A program made the position numbers and the translations under genes. DNA of 64,000 nucleotides. Source: Acidobacteriota bacterium (GTDB lineage Bacteria > Acidobacteriota > Thermoanaerobaculia > Thermoanaerobaculales > Thermoanaerobaculaceae). The stretch spans positions 1-64,000 of the forward strand of contig JACQZW010000068.1 in assembly GCA_016213675.1 (NCBI GenBank). The letters are read 5' to 3'. Within the stretch, counting starts at the first letter, position 1, and every line of letters begins with the position of its first letter. A model generated the notes under the pieces. That model saw only the letters and a program-made list of their open reading frames with translations. It was not told the origin of the DNA and made no database searches. Below, piece by piece: positions 43,509 through 53,696 of the stretch.

Positions 43509-44861
43509 ATGGCGGGCGACGAGGACACGACGGGAACAAGGCTGATCGAGCGACCGGAGGGCGCGGCGCTGCTGCTGCGGCGCGCCGAGCTGGAAGTGCT
43601 CCGCGGGCCCGACGCGGGGCGCCGCGTGCCGCTCGAACGCACCGCCATCCGCGTCGGCTCCGATCCCGACAACGACCTCGTCGTGGCCGACCCCACGGTC
43701 TCCGGGCGGCACTTCGAGATCGTCGCCGGCGAGCACGGCCGGCGCCTGCGCGACCTGGGCAGCACCAACGGCACGACGGTCGACGGCCTCCGCGCGCTCG
43801 ACGTGTTCCTGCGCGACGGCTCGGAGATCGGCGCCGGTTCCTGCCGCTTGCGCTTCACGCTCGGTCGCGACGAGCTGTCCATCCCGCTCTCGCGCCGCAC
43901 CGACTTCGGCAGCCTCCTGGGCCACAGCCCCGCCATGCGGGCCGTGTTCGCGGTGCTGGAGCGGGCGGCGAAGACCGACGCCCTCGTGCTCATCGCCGGC
44001 GAGTCCGGGACGGGCAAGGAGCTGGCCGCGCGGGCGCTGCACGACCACTCGCCGCGTCGTGCCGGCCCCTACATCGTCTTCGACTGCGGCGCGGCCGCCC
44101 CGAACCTGGTGGAAAGCCAGCTCTTCGGCCATGCGAAGGGCGCGTACACCGGAGCGGCCGACGCCCGCGCCGGCGTGTGCGAGGCGGCGCACGGCGGCAC
44201 GCTGGTGCTCGACGAGCTGGGCGAGCTGCCGCTCGAGCTGCAGCCCAAGCTGCTGCGCGTCCTGGAGAGCCGCACCGTCCAACGGCTCGGTGAGACGTCG
44301 ACCTGCCCCGTCGACGTGCGTTTCGTCGCCAGCACGAACCGCAACCTGGAGCAGGACGTTCGCGACGGGCGTTTCCGCCAGGACCTGTTCTACCGCGTCT
44401 CGGTGATCACCGTGCGCCTGCCGGCGTTGCGCGAGCGGCCCGAGGAGATCCCGCGGCTGGTGCGGCACTTCCTGGAACGCCTCGCCGGACCCGAGGCGGC
44501 GGCGCCGCCGCCCGCGACGCTCGACATCCTCCTGCACCACTCGTGGCCCGGCAACGTTCGCGAGCTGCGCAATTTCGTCGAGCGCTACGCCCTGCTCCCC
44601 GAGATCGACCCGGTGGTGCACCTCAGGGGTGCCGGGCCGCCCGCGCCCGAACCTCCCGGCGGCGCGGCCGCGCCGGCGATTCCCCTGGACCTGCCCTTCC
44701 ACGAGGCGAAGGAGCGGTGGACGGACTCGTTCGAGCGCACGTACCTCGCACGGCTGCTCGAGGCGCACGAGCGCAACGTCTCGGCCGCGGCGCGCGCGGC
44801 GGGACTCTCGCGCCAGACGATGTACCGCCTGATGGAGAAGCATGGTCTCCGGGGCGAGTGA
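43509..44861 (+). CDS. FHA-domain sigma54-dependent transcription activator
   Basis: Encodes 450 residues. Residues about 30-115 form an FHA domain, which binds phosphothreonine: AIRVGSDPDNDLVVADPTVS, GRHFEIV and DLGSTNGTTVDG. Residues about 130-365 are a sigma54-interacting AAA+ domain: Walker A GESGTGKE, the loop GAYTGA (usually GAFTGA), Walker B GGTLVLDELGEL, and the arginine-finger region FRQDLFYRV. The C-terminus is a Fis-type helix-turn-helix (RNVSAAARAAGLSRQTMYRL). So it opens sigma54 promoters when its FHA domain docks a phosphorylated partner. The next gene, overlapping by 20 bases, is a Ser/Thr kinase and the obvious partner. Start: ATG at 43509. Confidence 0.95.
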   Translation: MAGDEDTTGTRLIERPEGAALLLRRAELEVLRGPDAGRRVPLERTAIRVGSDPDNDLVVADPTVSGRHFEIVAGEHGRRLRDLGSTNGTTVDGLRALDVFLRDGSEIGAGSCRLRFTLGRDELSIPLSRRTDFGSLLGHSPAMRAVFAVLERAAKTDALVLIAGESGTGKELAARALHDHSPRRAGPYIVFDCGAAAPNLVESQLFGHAKGAYTGAADARAGVCEAAHGGTLVLDELGELPLELQPKLLRVLESRTVQRLGETSTCPVDVRFVASTNRNLEQDVRDGRFRQDLFYRVSVITVRLPALRERPEEIPRLVRHFLERLAGPEAAAPPPATLDILLHHSWPGNVRELRNFVERYALLPEIDPVVHLRGAGPPAPEPPGGAAAPAIPLDLPFHEAKERWTDSFERTYLARLLEAHERNVSAAARAAGLSRQTMYRLMEKHGLRGE

Positions 44862-46968
44862 CCCTTTCTCCGGGCGGCGCTGGGGCGATTGGATCGTCGT
44901 CCGGCGTCTCGCGGTCGGCGGGATGGCGGAGATCTTCGAGGCGCGCGCCGCGGAACCACGGGACGGAGCGCCGGCGCGGGTCGCGCTGAAGGTGGTCCTG
45001 CCGCAGCACGCGGACGATCCCGAGTTCCGCAGCATGCTCGCGGCGGAGGCAAGCCTCCAGGGGCGGCTCTCCCATCCCAACCTCGTGCGCGTGCTCGGGC
45101 ACGGCGAAGCGGAAGGCCGGCCGTTCCTGGCACTGGAGCTGGTCGATGGTCCGTCCTTGGCCGAGGTCCTCAAGGCCCTGGCGAAGGCGGGACGAACCTG
45201 TCCCCCGCCGGTCGCGATGTTCGTCGGCACCGAGCTGCTGCGGGCGCTGGCCTACGTTCACGAGGCCGTCGACGAGGCGGGAAACCCGCTGCGTATCGTG
45301 CACCGCGACGTGAACCCGCCCAACGTGCTGCTGGAGCGAACGGGACGCGTGCGGCTCGGCGACTTCGGCATCGCCCGCTCGTCGGGTCGCGAGACGCGCA
45401 CGCATACCGGCGTCATCAAGGGGAAGCTGCGCTATCTGGCTCCCGAGCAGGTGACCGGGTCGCGCCTCGACTCGCGCACGGACATCTTCGCCGCGGGGTT
45501 GGTCCTGTGGGAGATTCTGGCCGGCGAGCCGCACCTGCAGGGCGAGAGCGAGATCGAGCTGATGCGCGGGGCCGAAGCACCGTCGTATCGTCCGCTCGCC
45601 GGACGCCCCGGTCTGGACGCACGGTTCGATCGCCTGCTCTCCCGCTCGCTGCAACGCTTCCCCGAGGAGCGCTGGGGCTCGGCGCGATCGTTCCTGGAGG
45701 CCCTCGATCGGCTGCGCGGGGAGCCGGGTCTTGCGGCTGGGGCGGAGGAGCTGGCCGCGCTGCTTGGCGAGCTGCGCGATTCCGGCGGCATCGCGACCGC
45801 GGCGCGGGACGAGGGGAGGCGGTCGGCCCTTCGACCTGCCGATGTCGCCCAGGGCAGGCAGGCTCAGGGCAGGCCAGTCGCCGGCAGGGCGGTCGGGCCG
45901 GGCGCGGGGCCCGGCGGCCGCGCGGTGGCGTCGCCGCCCGGGCGGACGACGTGGCGCATCCCGCCGACTCCGGAGTCGTCCGGGCGCGGGCGAAGGCGCG
46001 GGCTCGTGGTCGCGGCGGGCGTTCTGGCCGCCGCCGTCGCCGTCGTCGCCGGCTGGTGGGTGCTGCGCGAGGAGCGGCCGGAGGCCGCCGACGAGGGCCG
46101 CGCGGCGCCAGACACCTCGGCGGCGGCTGCGCCTGATGCTCCGGTCTCCGACGCGTCGTCACTGCTCGCGGACGTCGTCCCGCCGAGCTCGCCGCCTGTC
46201 GCGGTCGACGGCGCCACGGCGTCCGCGTCGCCGGAGGCGGGGAACAACGAGGCCGCACCTTCGCTGGAGGACTCGGCGGCGACGCCCGGCGAGGTCACGC
46301 CCCCGATGGCCGCAGATGCGCCGCCGGCGCCCGACGACGGGGAGGCGGATGCGCCGCCGGTCGCGTCGCCCGACGGCGCGACGTCCGATGGCCGCGTGGC
46401 GCCCCGGGACACGGTGACGGTCGATGCGCGCACGGGGACGGCGCCCGATGGCGCGAGGACACCCGACGCCGGCCCCACGCGACAGGAAGACGGCTCTTCG
46501 GAGGCGGCGGTCGCGGCGGAGGCCGTTGCCGGTCCGGCCGTCGATGCGGACGTCGGAGCAACGTCCGGACCGGATCCCGCCGAGGTGCGCGGGCGGCTGG
46601 AGCGGGCGCGCGGCGAGCTGCGCGGGCGCGGCGTGCTGCTCGAGGACCTTCCGGCCGCGCTGCGGGCCGATCTGCGCGCCGCGGACGAGGCTCTTGTCGA
46701 GGGCCGACCCGCCGAGGCCGAGGCGGCGCTGGACGAGCTGCTCCCGCGCCTCGCGGCGATCCGTGTCGACGGCCCGTTCGTCCGCGCGAAACTCGAGCGC
46801 GTCGAGGCGGCGCTCTCGGCCGCGTCGGACGCGGGTCGCGACGTCGCCGACCTCCGGGACCTCGCCGCCACCGGGCTCCAGGACTACCTTCAGGGCCGGT
46901 ACGACGCGACCAACCGCACGCTCAACGACATCCTGGGAAGGCTGGCGGCCGGCGGCGGCTCGCCCTGA
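44842..46968 (+). CDS. Membrane Ser/Thr protein kinase
   Basis: Encodes 708 residues from the ATG at 44842, 20 bases inside the activator gene. Residues 14-280 are a Hanks-type kinase: LAVGGMAEIFEA (Gly-rich loop), VALKVV (Lys), HRDVNPPNVLL (catalytic loop), GDFGIARS, then LRYLAPEQ and the Asp-Ile-Phe-Ala helix. A membrane helix is at about residues 391-410 (GLVVAAGVLAAAVAVVAGWW). The outer part is about 170 residues of Ala, Asp, Glu and Pro low complexity, then a coiled-coil-like helical tail (VRGRLERARGELRGRGVLLE and RADLRAADEALVEGRPAEAE). The tail likely senses an envelope signal. It probably phosphorylates the FHA activator or another Thr-bearing partner. Confidence 0.93.
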   Translation: MVSGASDPFSGRRWGDWIVVRRLAVGGMAEIFEARAAEPRDGAPARVALKVVLPQHADDPEFRSMLAAEASLQGRLSHPNLVRVLGHGEAEGRPFLALELVDGPSLAEVLKALAKAGRTCPPPVAMFVGTELLRALAYVHEAVDEAGNPLRIVHRDVNPPNVLLERTGRVRLGDFGIARSSGRETRTHTGVIKGKLRYLAPEQVTGSRLDSRTDIFAAGLVLWEILAGEPHLQGESEIELMRGAEAPSYRPLAGRPGLDARFDRLLSRSLQRFPEERWGSARSFLEALDRLRGEPGLAAGAEELAALLGELRDSGGIATAARDEGRRSALRPADVAQGRQAQGRPVAGRAVGPGAGPGGRAVASPPGRTTWRIPPTPESSGRGRRRGLVVAAGVLAAAVAVVAGWWVLREERPEAADEGRAAPDTSAAAAPDAPVSDASSLLADVVPPSSPPVAVDGATASASPEAGNNEAAPSLEDSAATPGEVTPPMAADAPPAPDDGEADAPPVASPDGATSDGRVAPRDTVTVDARTGTAPDGARTPDAGPTRQEDGSSEAAVAAEAVAGPAVDADVGATSGPDPAEVRGRLERARGELRGRGVLLEDLPAALRADLRAADEALVEGRPAEAEAALDELLPRLAAIRVDGPFVRAKLERVEAALSAASDAGRDVADLRDLAATGLQDYLQGRYDATNRTLNDILGRLAAGGGSP

Positions 46969-46974
46969 CCGCAC

Positions 46975-47847
46975 CTACGGCCCCGCGCACGTGAGCTGGA
47001 AGTCGCCCTCGTAGGGCTGGTTGCCGTCCTGGGCCGAGGTCTGGTCGAGCGGGATGCCGTCCAGGTCCACCACGGACGTGGAGACCGTGACGCGATAGCG
47101 GAGCATCCCGACACCGGAAAGGCCGGTCGGCACGACCGTGGCGATGTAGCCGGAGCCCGCGAGGCGCACATCGGTCCGAATCGGCTCGCCGTCACGCACG
47201 ATAACGATTGCTCCGTCCGCGAGGACCGACGCCTCATCCACCGCCTCCGAGAAGATGATCGTCACTTCGTCCAGCACGCACCCGGACGCATTGGTCTCGT
47301 CGGGCGGCAGCACCTGCTGCACGCGCGGCGGACGCACTTCGGGCCCCAGGTCGAACGGGATCGCCACCGGGACCGCCTCGCCCTCCTCGAAGAGGATCCC
47401 CTCGACGCTCCCCGACGCGATCGCCGTCGCCGAGCCGCCGCGCGCGAGGCCCGTCACGCGGATCGTGAGCGGCGCTCTCGGCGGCAGCCCGCCCCTGCGG
47501 ATCCGGATCCACGGCAGCCTTCGGTCCGGCACGGGCACCAGGACGACCACCTCTCCTTCGTCATCGGTGTCGACATTCTTGATCTGGAGGTTGCCGACGA
47601 CCCGTTCCGAGCCCGGAGGATACAGGCCATCGGGGCTGTCGAGCACCAGGACGATGGTCTCGATCGCGGACGCGACCTGCTCCACCGTGTTGAGGTTCGG
47701 GTCGGGGGTCAGCTCGAGGTCGAGCGCGGTATCGCCGGGATCCTCGGCACAGCCGGGCGCGATGACGATCCACAACGGCACGAGCAGGCGGGCCTTTCCC
47801 AGGACACCCGACCCGGGGCGCGCCGCACGGCGGGCCGCGGCACTCAT
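46975..47847 (-). CDS. Lipoprotein with Ig-like (SbsA-type) domain
   Basis: Encodes 290 residues. Start: ATG at 47847, overlapping the stop of the upstream gene (ATGA). The signal is VLGKARLLVPLWIVIAPGC with AE after the Cys. The N-terminal half (ETIVLVLDSPDGLYPPGSER, IRRGGLPPRAPLTIRVTG) resembles beta-sandwich modules. Residues from about 185 (QQVLPPDETNASGCVLDEVT, IIFSEAVDEASV, LRYRVTVSTSVVDLDGIPLD) have the pattern of the bacterial Ig-like SbsA or Big_5 domain. It is co-translated with the next gene upstream. Likely a surface structural protein. Confidence 0.75.
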   Translation of the reverse strand: MSAAARRAARPGSGVLGKARLLVPLWIVIAPGCAEDPGDTALDLELTPDPNLNTVEQVASAIETIVLVLDSPDGLYPPGSERVVGNLQIKNVDTDDEGEVVVLVPVPDRRLPWIRIRRGGLPPRAPLTIRVTGLARGGSATAIASGSVEGILFEEGEAVPVAIPFDLGPEVRPPRVQQVLPPDETNASGCVLDEVTIIFSEAVDEASVLADGAIVIVRDGEPIRTDVRLAGSGYIATVVPTGLSGVGMLRYRVTVSTSVVDLDGIPLDQTSAQDGNQPYEGDFQLTCAGP

Positions 47848-48491
47848 GGCGGCGTCACCGTGACGTCGGGCCGAGCGGGGTCGCCCGGGGCGAGGAGGAT
47901 GCCCGCCGCGGCGGCGCCGCCGGCCGCGAGCGCGCCGGCCCCGATTCCCACCCACAACCTCCAGTCCTCGTACCACGGCTCGGGCGGGGGCGGCGCGAGC
48001 GGCGCGGCGAGCGAGGCGGCGGCGGCTTCGACGGCCGCGGCCACGCGCTCCGCCGTGGCGTCCTGCACGACGTCCTGCCGGGATGATTCCTCGGCACCGG
48101 TGGCGACGTCGACCAGCACCAGCCGCACGGCGACCGTGTCGCCGAGCCCGGCGAGGCGGACGAGCAGCACCTTGGTCGCGCCGAGTCGCTCGCCCAGGCC
48201 GCGCACGCACGCCGGCTCCTCGAGGCAGGTGGAATCGAGCGGCTCGCCCAGCGCCGTGATGACGGACAGGGGATCGACGTTCGCGACGCCCGCGGCGGAA
48301 ACCCCCGCGACGGCGGCGGCGCCCGCATCGGCGTCGTCCCACGTGGATTCCGTGATCCACTCGGGCGGGAAGACGACGATGGTCGGGACCGCGGCGGCCG
48401 GCTCATCGGCGCCGGTCGCGCTGCCGCCGCAGGCCGCGAACGTGCAGGCGGCGAGGACCGCCGGGGCGGGGAGCCGGCGGAAGCGGGCGAT
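47844..48491 (-). CDS. Lipoprotein with C-terminal membrane-like helix; ATC start candidate
   Basis: Encodes about 215 residues. The frame has no ATG, GTG or TTG near its 5-prime end. The best fit is an ATC at 48491, which would give (M)ARFRRLPAPAVLAACTFAAC with GGS after the lipobox, an excellent lipoprotein signal. The middle is alpha/beta (PTIVVFPPEWITESTWDDAD, GATKVLLVRLAGLGDTVAVR, LVLVDVATGAEESSR), typical of the LpoB/CsgG-like assembly-factor layout. A hydrophobic stretch near the C-terminus (WVGIGAGALAAGGAAAAGIL) follows EPWYEDWRLW. It overlaps the Ig-like lipoprotein gene by 4 bases. A frameshift after the ATG at 48537 is the alternative. Confidence 0.6.
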   Translation of the reverse strand: MARFRRLPAPAVLAACTFAACGGSATGADEPAAAVPTIVVFPPEWITESTWDDADAGAAAVAGVSAAGVANVDPLSVITALGEPLDSTCLEEPACVRGLGERLGATKVLLVRLAGLGDTVAVRLVLVDVATGAEESSRQDVVQDATAERVAAAVEAAAASLAAPLAPPPPEPWYEDWRLWVGIGAGALAAGGAAAAGILLAPGDPARPDVTVTPP

Positions 48492-48622
48492 GCGACGGGG
48501 ACGTTGAGGCGGCGTGTTCGACCTCCGTCCGGCGCATCCTAGCGCATCGCCGCTCCGCGTCGACGCGGTTGCGCCCGGGGGAGGGAGACCCGGGCGCAGC
48601 CGAGGATCGGGGGGCTCAGGAT

Positions 48623-50059
48623 CTAGCAGCCGAACCACCAGCCGCAGGTGCCGGTGGACGGGTCGCGAAGGCAGGCGGCGGCTCCGGTTGCGCCGCCGGG
48701 GCACGGTTCGGGAGCCGGCGCTGGGCCGCACTCCTCCGGGGAGCAGTCGAGCGGGCAGTCGCGGACTTCCCAGCCGCAGGCGCCGTCGGGGCCGGAGAGG
48801 CAGCGGCCGGTGGGGCCGCCGAGGCTCCCGTCGGGGCACTCGTAGTTGGGCATGCCCAGCGGCGGGCCGCACAGCTCGGGCCGGCACTCGGCCGGGCAGT
48901 CGCGGAACTCCCAGCCGCAGGCGCCGGTCGTCGGGTCGGGCAGGCAGTTTCCGGTGAAGCCGCCCAGCGTGCCGTCGGCGCAGATCCACGAAGCCATCCC
49001 GGGCATCGGGCCGCACGCGACCGGATCGCAGACCGGGGGCGGTCCGCAGACGAAGGTCCAGCCGCACAGGCCGGTCGGGTCGTGCCCGCACACGGGCTCG
49101 GCCGTCGAGCCGTCAGGGCAGATCATCGCGATCTCGGGCAGCGGACCGCACGTCTCGGGCGTGCAGGCGGGCGGGCACTCGAGAATCTCCCAGCCGCAGG
49201 CACCGTCGGGCCCGGGCAGGCAGCGCCCGGTGAAGCCGCCAACGCTGCCGTCCTCGCAGAGCACGGTCGGCATGCCCGGCATCGGGCCGCACGCTTCGGG
49301 TTCGCAGCCGGGCGGGCAATCGCGGATTTCCCAGCCGCAGGTTCCCGTCGCCGGGTCGCGCAGGCAGCGGCCGGTGTTGCCGCCCAGACTTCCGTCCGCG
49401 CAGACGTACGCCGGCATCCCAAGCGCCGGGCCGCACTCCTCCGGAGGGCAGAGCGGCAGGGTCGGGCAGACGAAGTGCCAGCCGCAGACGCCGTCCGGGC
49501 CGGGGTCGCACACGGTGTCGGCGGTCGAGCCGTCCGGGCAGCGCACCGCCGCCATCGGCATCGGACCGCACTCCTCGGGCGCGCAGATCGGCGGCGGCGG
49601 CGGACACGTCGGCTCCCAGCCGCAGGCGCCGTCGAGGTTCCTCACGCAGTCAGGGGCCGGCAGCGTGCCGTCCGGGCACGGCATGCCGGGAGGAGGCAGG
49701 GGGCCGCAGTCCTCGGGGATGCAGCGCGCGCCGTCGCAGCCCGCGAACGGCAGGCCCGCACAGAACTCCGGCGGCTCGGGCGACTCGCACTCGCGCGGCC
49801 AGGCCTCGATGTACACGGGGAAGCAGTCCGGGCGGACCGCGCAGGTCGTCTCGTCCAGCGCCGTACAGTCGTAGGGATCCGGACAGTCGCCCTCCGGACA
49901 CGGCGCCCAGCCGTCCGGGACCGACTCCTCGTCGGGATACTCGCGCGTCTCTCCCGTGCTGAGGTTGATCGCGGTGACCCCCGAGCCGGCGTCGTCCTGA
50001 CAACCGACCGACGGGCCGAGAACGGCAACGGCAGCGACGATTCCGATGAGTCCTCTCAT
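48623..50059 (-). CDS. Lipoprotein with eight tandem Cys-rich repeats
   Basis: Encodes 478 residues. Start: ATG at 50059 with AAGGAG 8 bases before. The signal is LIGIVAAVAVLGPSVGC with QD after the Cys. After an N-terminal part (to about residue 100) the rest is eight repeats of about 40-48 residues. Each contains C-x-PE-x-CGP, then C-x-DG, then C and CGW. Two types alternate: long units with GGxTGRCL and short units lacking it, in the order short, short, long, long, short, long, long, short. Each has six or seven Cys, suggesting disulfide-bonded modules on the cell surface. The protein stops within the last CGWWFGC. It resembles repeats of myxobacterial surface proteins but I cannot name the family. 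Confidence 0.85.
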   Translation of the reverse strand: MRGLIGIVAAVAVLGPSVGCQDDAGSGVTAINLSTGETREYPDEESVPDGWAPCPEGDCPDPYDCTALDETTCAVRPDCFPVYIEAWPRECESPEPPEFCAGLPFAGCDGARCIPEDCGPLPPPGMPCPDGTLPAPDCVRNLDGACGWEPTCPPPPPICAPEECGPMPMAAVRCPDGSTADTVCDPGPDGVCGWHFVCPTLPLCPPEECGPALGMPAYVCADGSLGGNTGRCLRDPATGTCGWEIRDCPPGCEPEACGPMPGMPTVLCEDGSVGGFTGRCLPGPDGACGWEILECPPACTPETCGPLPEIAMICPDGSTAEPVCGHDPTGLCGWTFVCGPPPVCDPVACGPMPGMASWICADGTLGGFTGNCLPDPTTGACGWEFRDCPAECRPELCGPPLGMPNYECPDGSLGGPTGRCLSGPDGACGWEVRDCPLDCSPEECGPAPAPEPCPGGATGAAACLRDPSTGTCGWWFGC

Positions 50060-50319
50060 GCCACTTTCTCCTTTCCCGGACCGCCGGCCTTTCCGCGCGG
50101 TCACCTCGCCCCGCGTGGAGAGCAAGCGCAATGCCAACGCCGCAAGTCCCCGCAACGACCGCACCTTCCTCTCCGGTCCCACCGGAGCTGTTCCGTCGAC
50201 GTGACAACCGGACCGGCCAGGTGTCAGGTCGATGGAACGCCGCGGGAGTATTCAAGCGGACGCATCTGTGGTTTTCTCCCGCGCGGCTCGCCGCAGCAGA
50301 CGGCGCGCGGGAGGCATCC

Positions 50320-52008
<1,689 letters not shown>

Positions 52009-52028
52009 CGCGTGACGCGCCGGCGCGC

Positions 52029-52061
52029 GTCGGTTCTCGGTTTTCGGTTCTCGGTCTTCGG
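52029..52061. repeat. Heptamer tandem repeat CGGTTCT
   Basis: CGGTTCT, CGGTTTT, CGGTTCT and CGGTCTT follow each other and end in CGG, 20 bases after the ettA stop. It lies in the 107-base gap before the next gene. Confidence 0.75.
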
Positions 52062-52096
52062 TCCGGAGGTGCGTTCTGGCCCCGAGGCCCCGAGCC

Positions 52097-52105
52097 GGGT
52101 AATCT
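52097..52105 (+). promoter_or_regulatory. Putative -10 box GGGTAATCT
   Basis: GGGTAATCT ends 10 bases before the ATG at 52116, similar in place and form to the GTGCTAATCT and GTGCTACCT boxes elsewhere. No -35 box seen. Confidence 0.3.
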
Positions 52106-52115
52106 CACCGTCGCC

Positions 52116-53693
52116 ATGAACACGACCACCACGCGAATCGCCAACGTGATCATCGTCCTGACCCTGGCCGCAGCGGCCTGCTCGCAACCGCCCGACGACG
52201 ACGGAGGCGGGCGGCCCGACACGGCGCGGGACGATGCGGACGGCGGCGCGGACGACGATGCGGCCGCAGACGGCGACGCGGACGACGGAGTCGACGGCGA
52301 CTCGCCCGGCGACAGCGACGTCTCCGACACCCCCTGCGACCCCGACGCGTGCTCCGCGGACTGCGTCGCCGGCGGCTGGCGCGTCGGGACATGCACGGCC
52401 GGAGGCTGCGAGTGCTCGGACGCCCCGCCCTGGTGCGGCGACGCCTCGTGCGGCCCGGACGAGCTGTGCGGCGCGGACGGGCTGGGCGACGGGCTGGACA
52501 ACGACTGCGACGACAGCGTGGACGAGACCTGCGCCTGCGAGGGCATGGGCGTCACGCGCGAGTGCTTTCCCGGCGACCCGGCGACCTGCCCGCCCGGCCT
52601 GCCCTGCCGCGGCGATTGCGTGCGCGGCGTCGAGGCGTGCTCGGAGTTCCTCAACTGGGGCGAGTGCGCGGGCGCCATCGTGCCGCAGCCCGAGGTTTGC
52701 GACGGCGCGGACAACGACTGCGACGGCGACTACGACGAGGGTCTGACGGGGTGCGAGTCGCCGATCGACTGCCCCGGCTCGGTCTCGGCCGCACCGATGA
52801 CCTGGGTGGCGCTGGACGGAACCGCGATCTTCGGCGGCTCGTTCGACACGTGGTCGTGGGAGCTGCTCTGCCCGTCCACGATTCCCGTCGATCTCTGCCC
52901 GCTTCCCGAGGAGCCCGCGGTGCGGGACACCCGCGTCTACCTGGTCGCCTCGGGCACCTATCGCGCCCGCGCCACCGTCACGGTGGGCAGCGACGCGTAC
53001 CGCTGCGAGTTCGCGCTGCTGGTGCAGGGCGACGGCCTGCGCGTCGAGCTGAACTGGGACACCCAGGGCTCGGGCCACGGCAACACGGACGTCGACCTGC
53101 ACCTGCACAAGTGGGGCACGGAGACGCCGTTCTTCGGCGGGGACGACTGCTACTATGCCAACTGCAACGCCGGCGACTACGCCGCGGGCGGGGGCGCCGA
53201 GTGGGGTCTGGACGACTCGCCGGACGTTTCGGCCTGCGTCGATGCGCCGCACGGCGAGGGTGCCGGATGGGCCGCCCGCGGCTCGTGCCACAATCCGCGG
53301 CTCGATGTCGACGTCGTCTCCTGCAACCCCGCGGTGACCGACCCCGCCGGCCTGTTCTACTGCTCGCCCGAGAACATCAACGTCGACGCCCCGCCGCTGG
53401 GCCAGCCGATGCGCATCATGGTCCACTACTTCAGCGCCTTGTTCTACGCCGGAGAGACCAACGTCACCGTCAACGTCTACTGCGGCGGCGCGTTGCGCGC
53501 GACCTTCGGACCGCAGCCGCTGCTCAACGGCTCGGGCCTCGGCGGCAACGACGCCTGGATGGTGGCGGACGTGCAGTTCGAGACGGACGAGTGCGGGACG
53601 ATCGACTGCCGCATCGCGCCGATCGCGGACGCCGACGGGAACCCGGTGATCCTGCGTGACGAGAGCTTCGGGCCTTCCTGGAGCGGGTTCTGA
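52116..53693 (+). CDS. MopE-type Cys-rich lipoprotein
   Basis: Encodes 525 residues. The signal ends LTLAAAAC with SQ after it. An acidic Asp/Ala/Gly linker follows. Then come Cys-rich modules (CDPDACSADCVAGG, CGDASCGPDELCGADGLG) and two MopE-type motifs, DNDCDDSVDE and DNDCDGDYDEG. From about residue 220 the protein has beta-sandwich character with features such as WDTQGSGHGNTDVDLHLHKW, a pattern I associate with extracellular metal-binding beta domains. Start: ATG at 52116. Its stop lies 3 bases from the converging thioredoxin-lipoprotein gene, with no terminator between. Confidence 0.8.
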   Translation: MNTTTTRIANVIIVLTLAAAACSQPPDDDGGGRPDTARDDADGGADDDAAADGDADDGVDGDSPGDSDVSDTPCDPDACSADCVAGGWRVGTCTAGGCECSDAPPWCGDASCGPDELCGADGLGDGLDNDCDDSVDETCACEGMGVTRECFPGDPATCPPGLPCRGDCVRGVEACSEFLNWGECAGAIVPQPEVCDGADNDCDGDYDEGLTGCESPIDCPGSVSAAPMTWVALDGTAIFGGSFDTWSWELLCPSTIPVDLCPLPEEPAVRDTRVYLVASGTYRARATVTVGSDAYRCEFALLVQGDGLRVELNWDTQGSGHGNTDVDLHLHKWGTETPFFGGDDCYYANCNAGDYAAGGGAEWGLDDSPDVSACVDAPHGEGAGWAARGSCHNPRLDVDVVSCNPAVTDPAGLFYCSPENINVDAPPLGQPMRIMVHYFSALFYAGETNVTVNVYCGGALRATFGPQPLLNGSGLGGNDAWMVADVQFETDECGTIDCRIAPIADADGNPVILRDESFGPSWSGF

Positions 53694-53696
53694 CGG

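Noticed and set aside
53694-53696. Terminator between the converging genes at 53.7 kb
   Set aside because: Only 3 bases separate the stops, and neither end shows a hairpin with a T-run.
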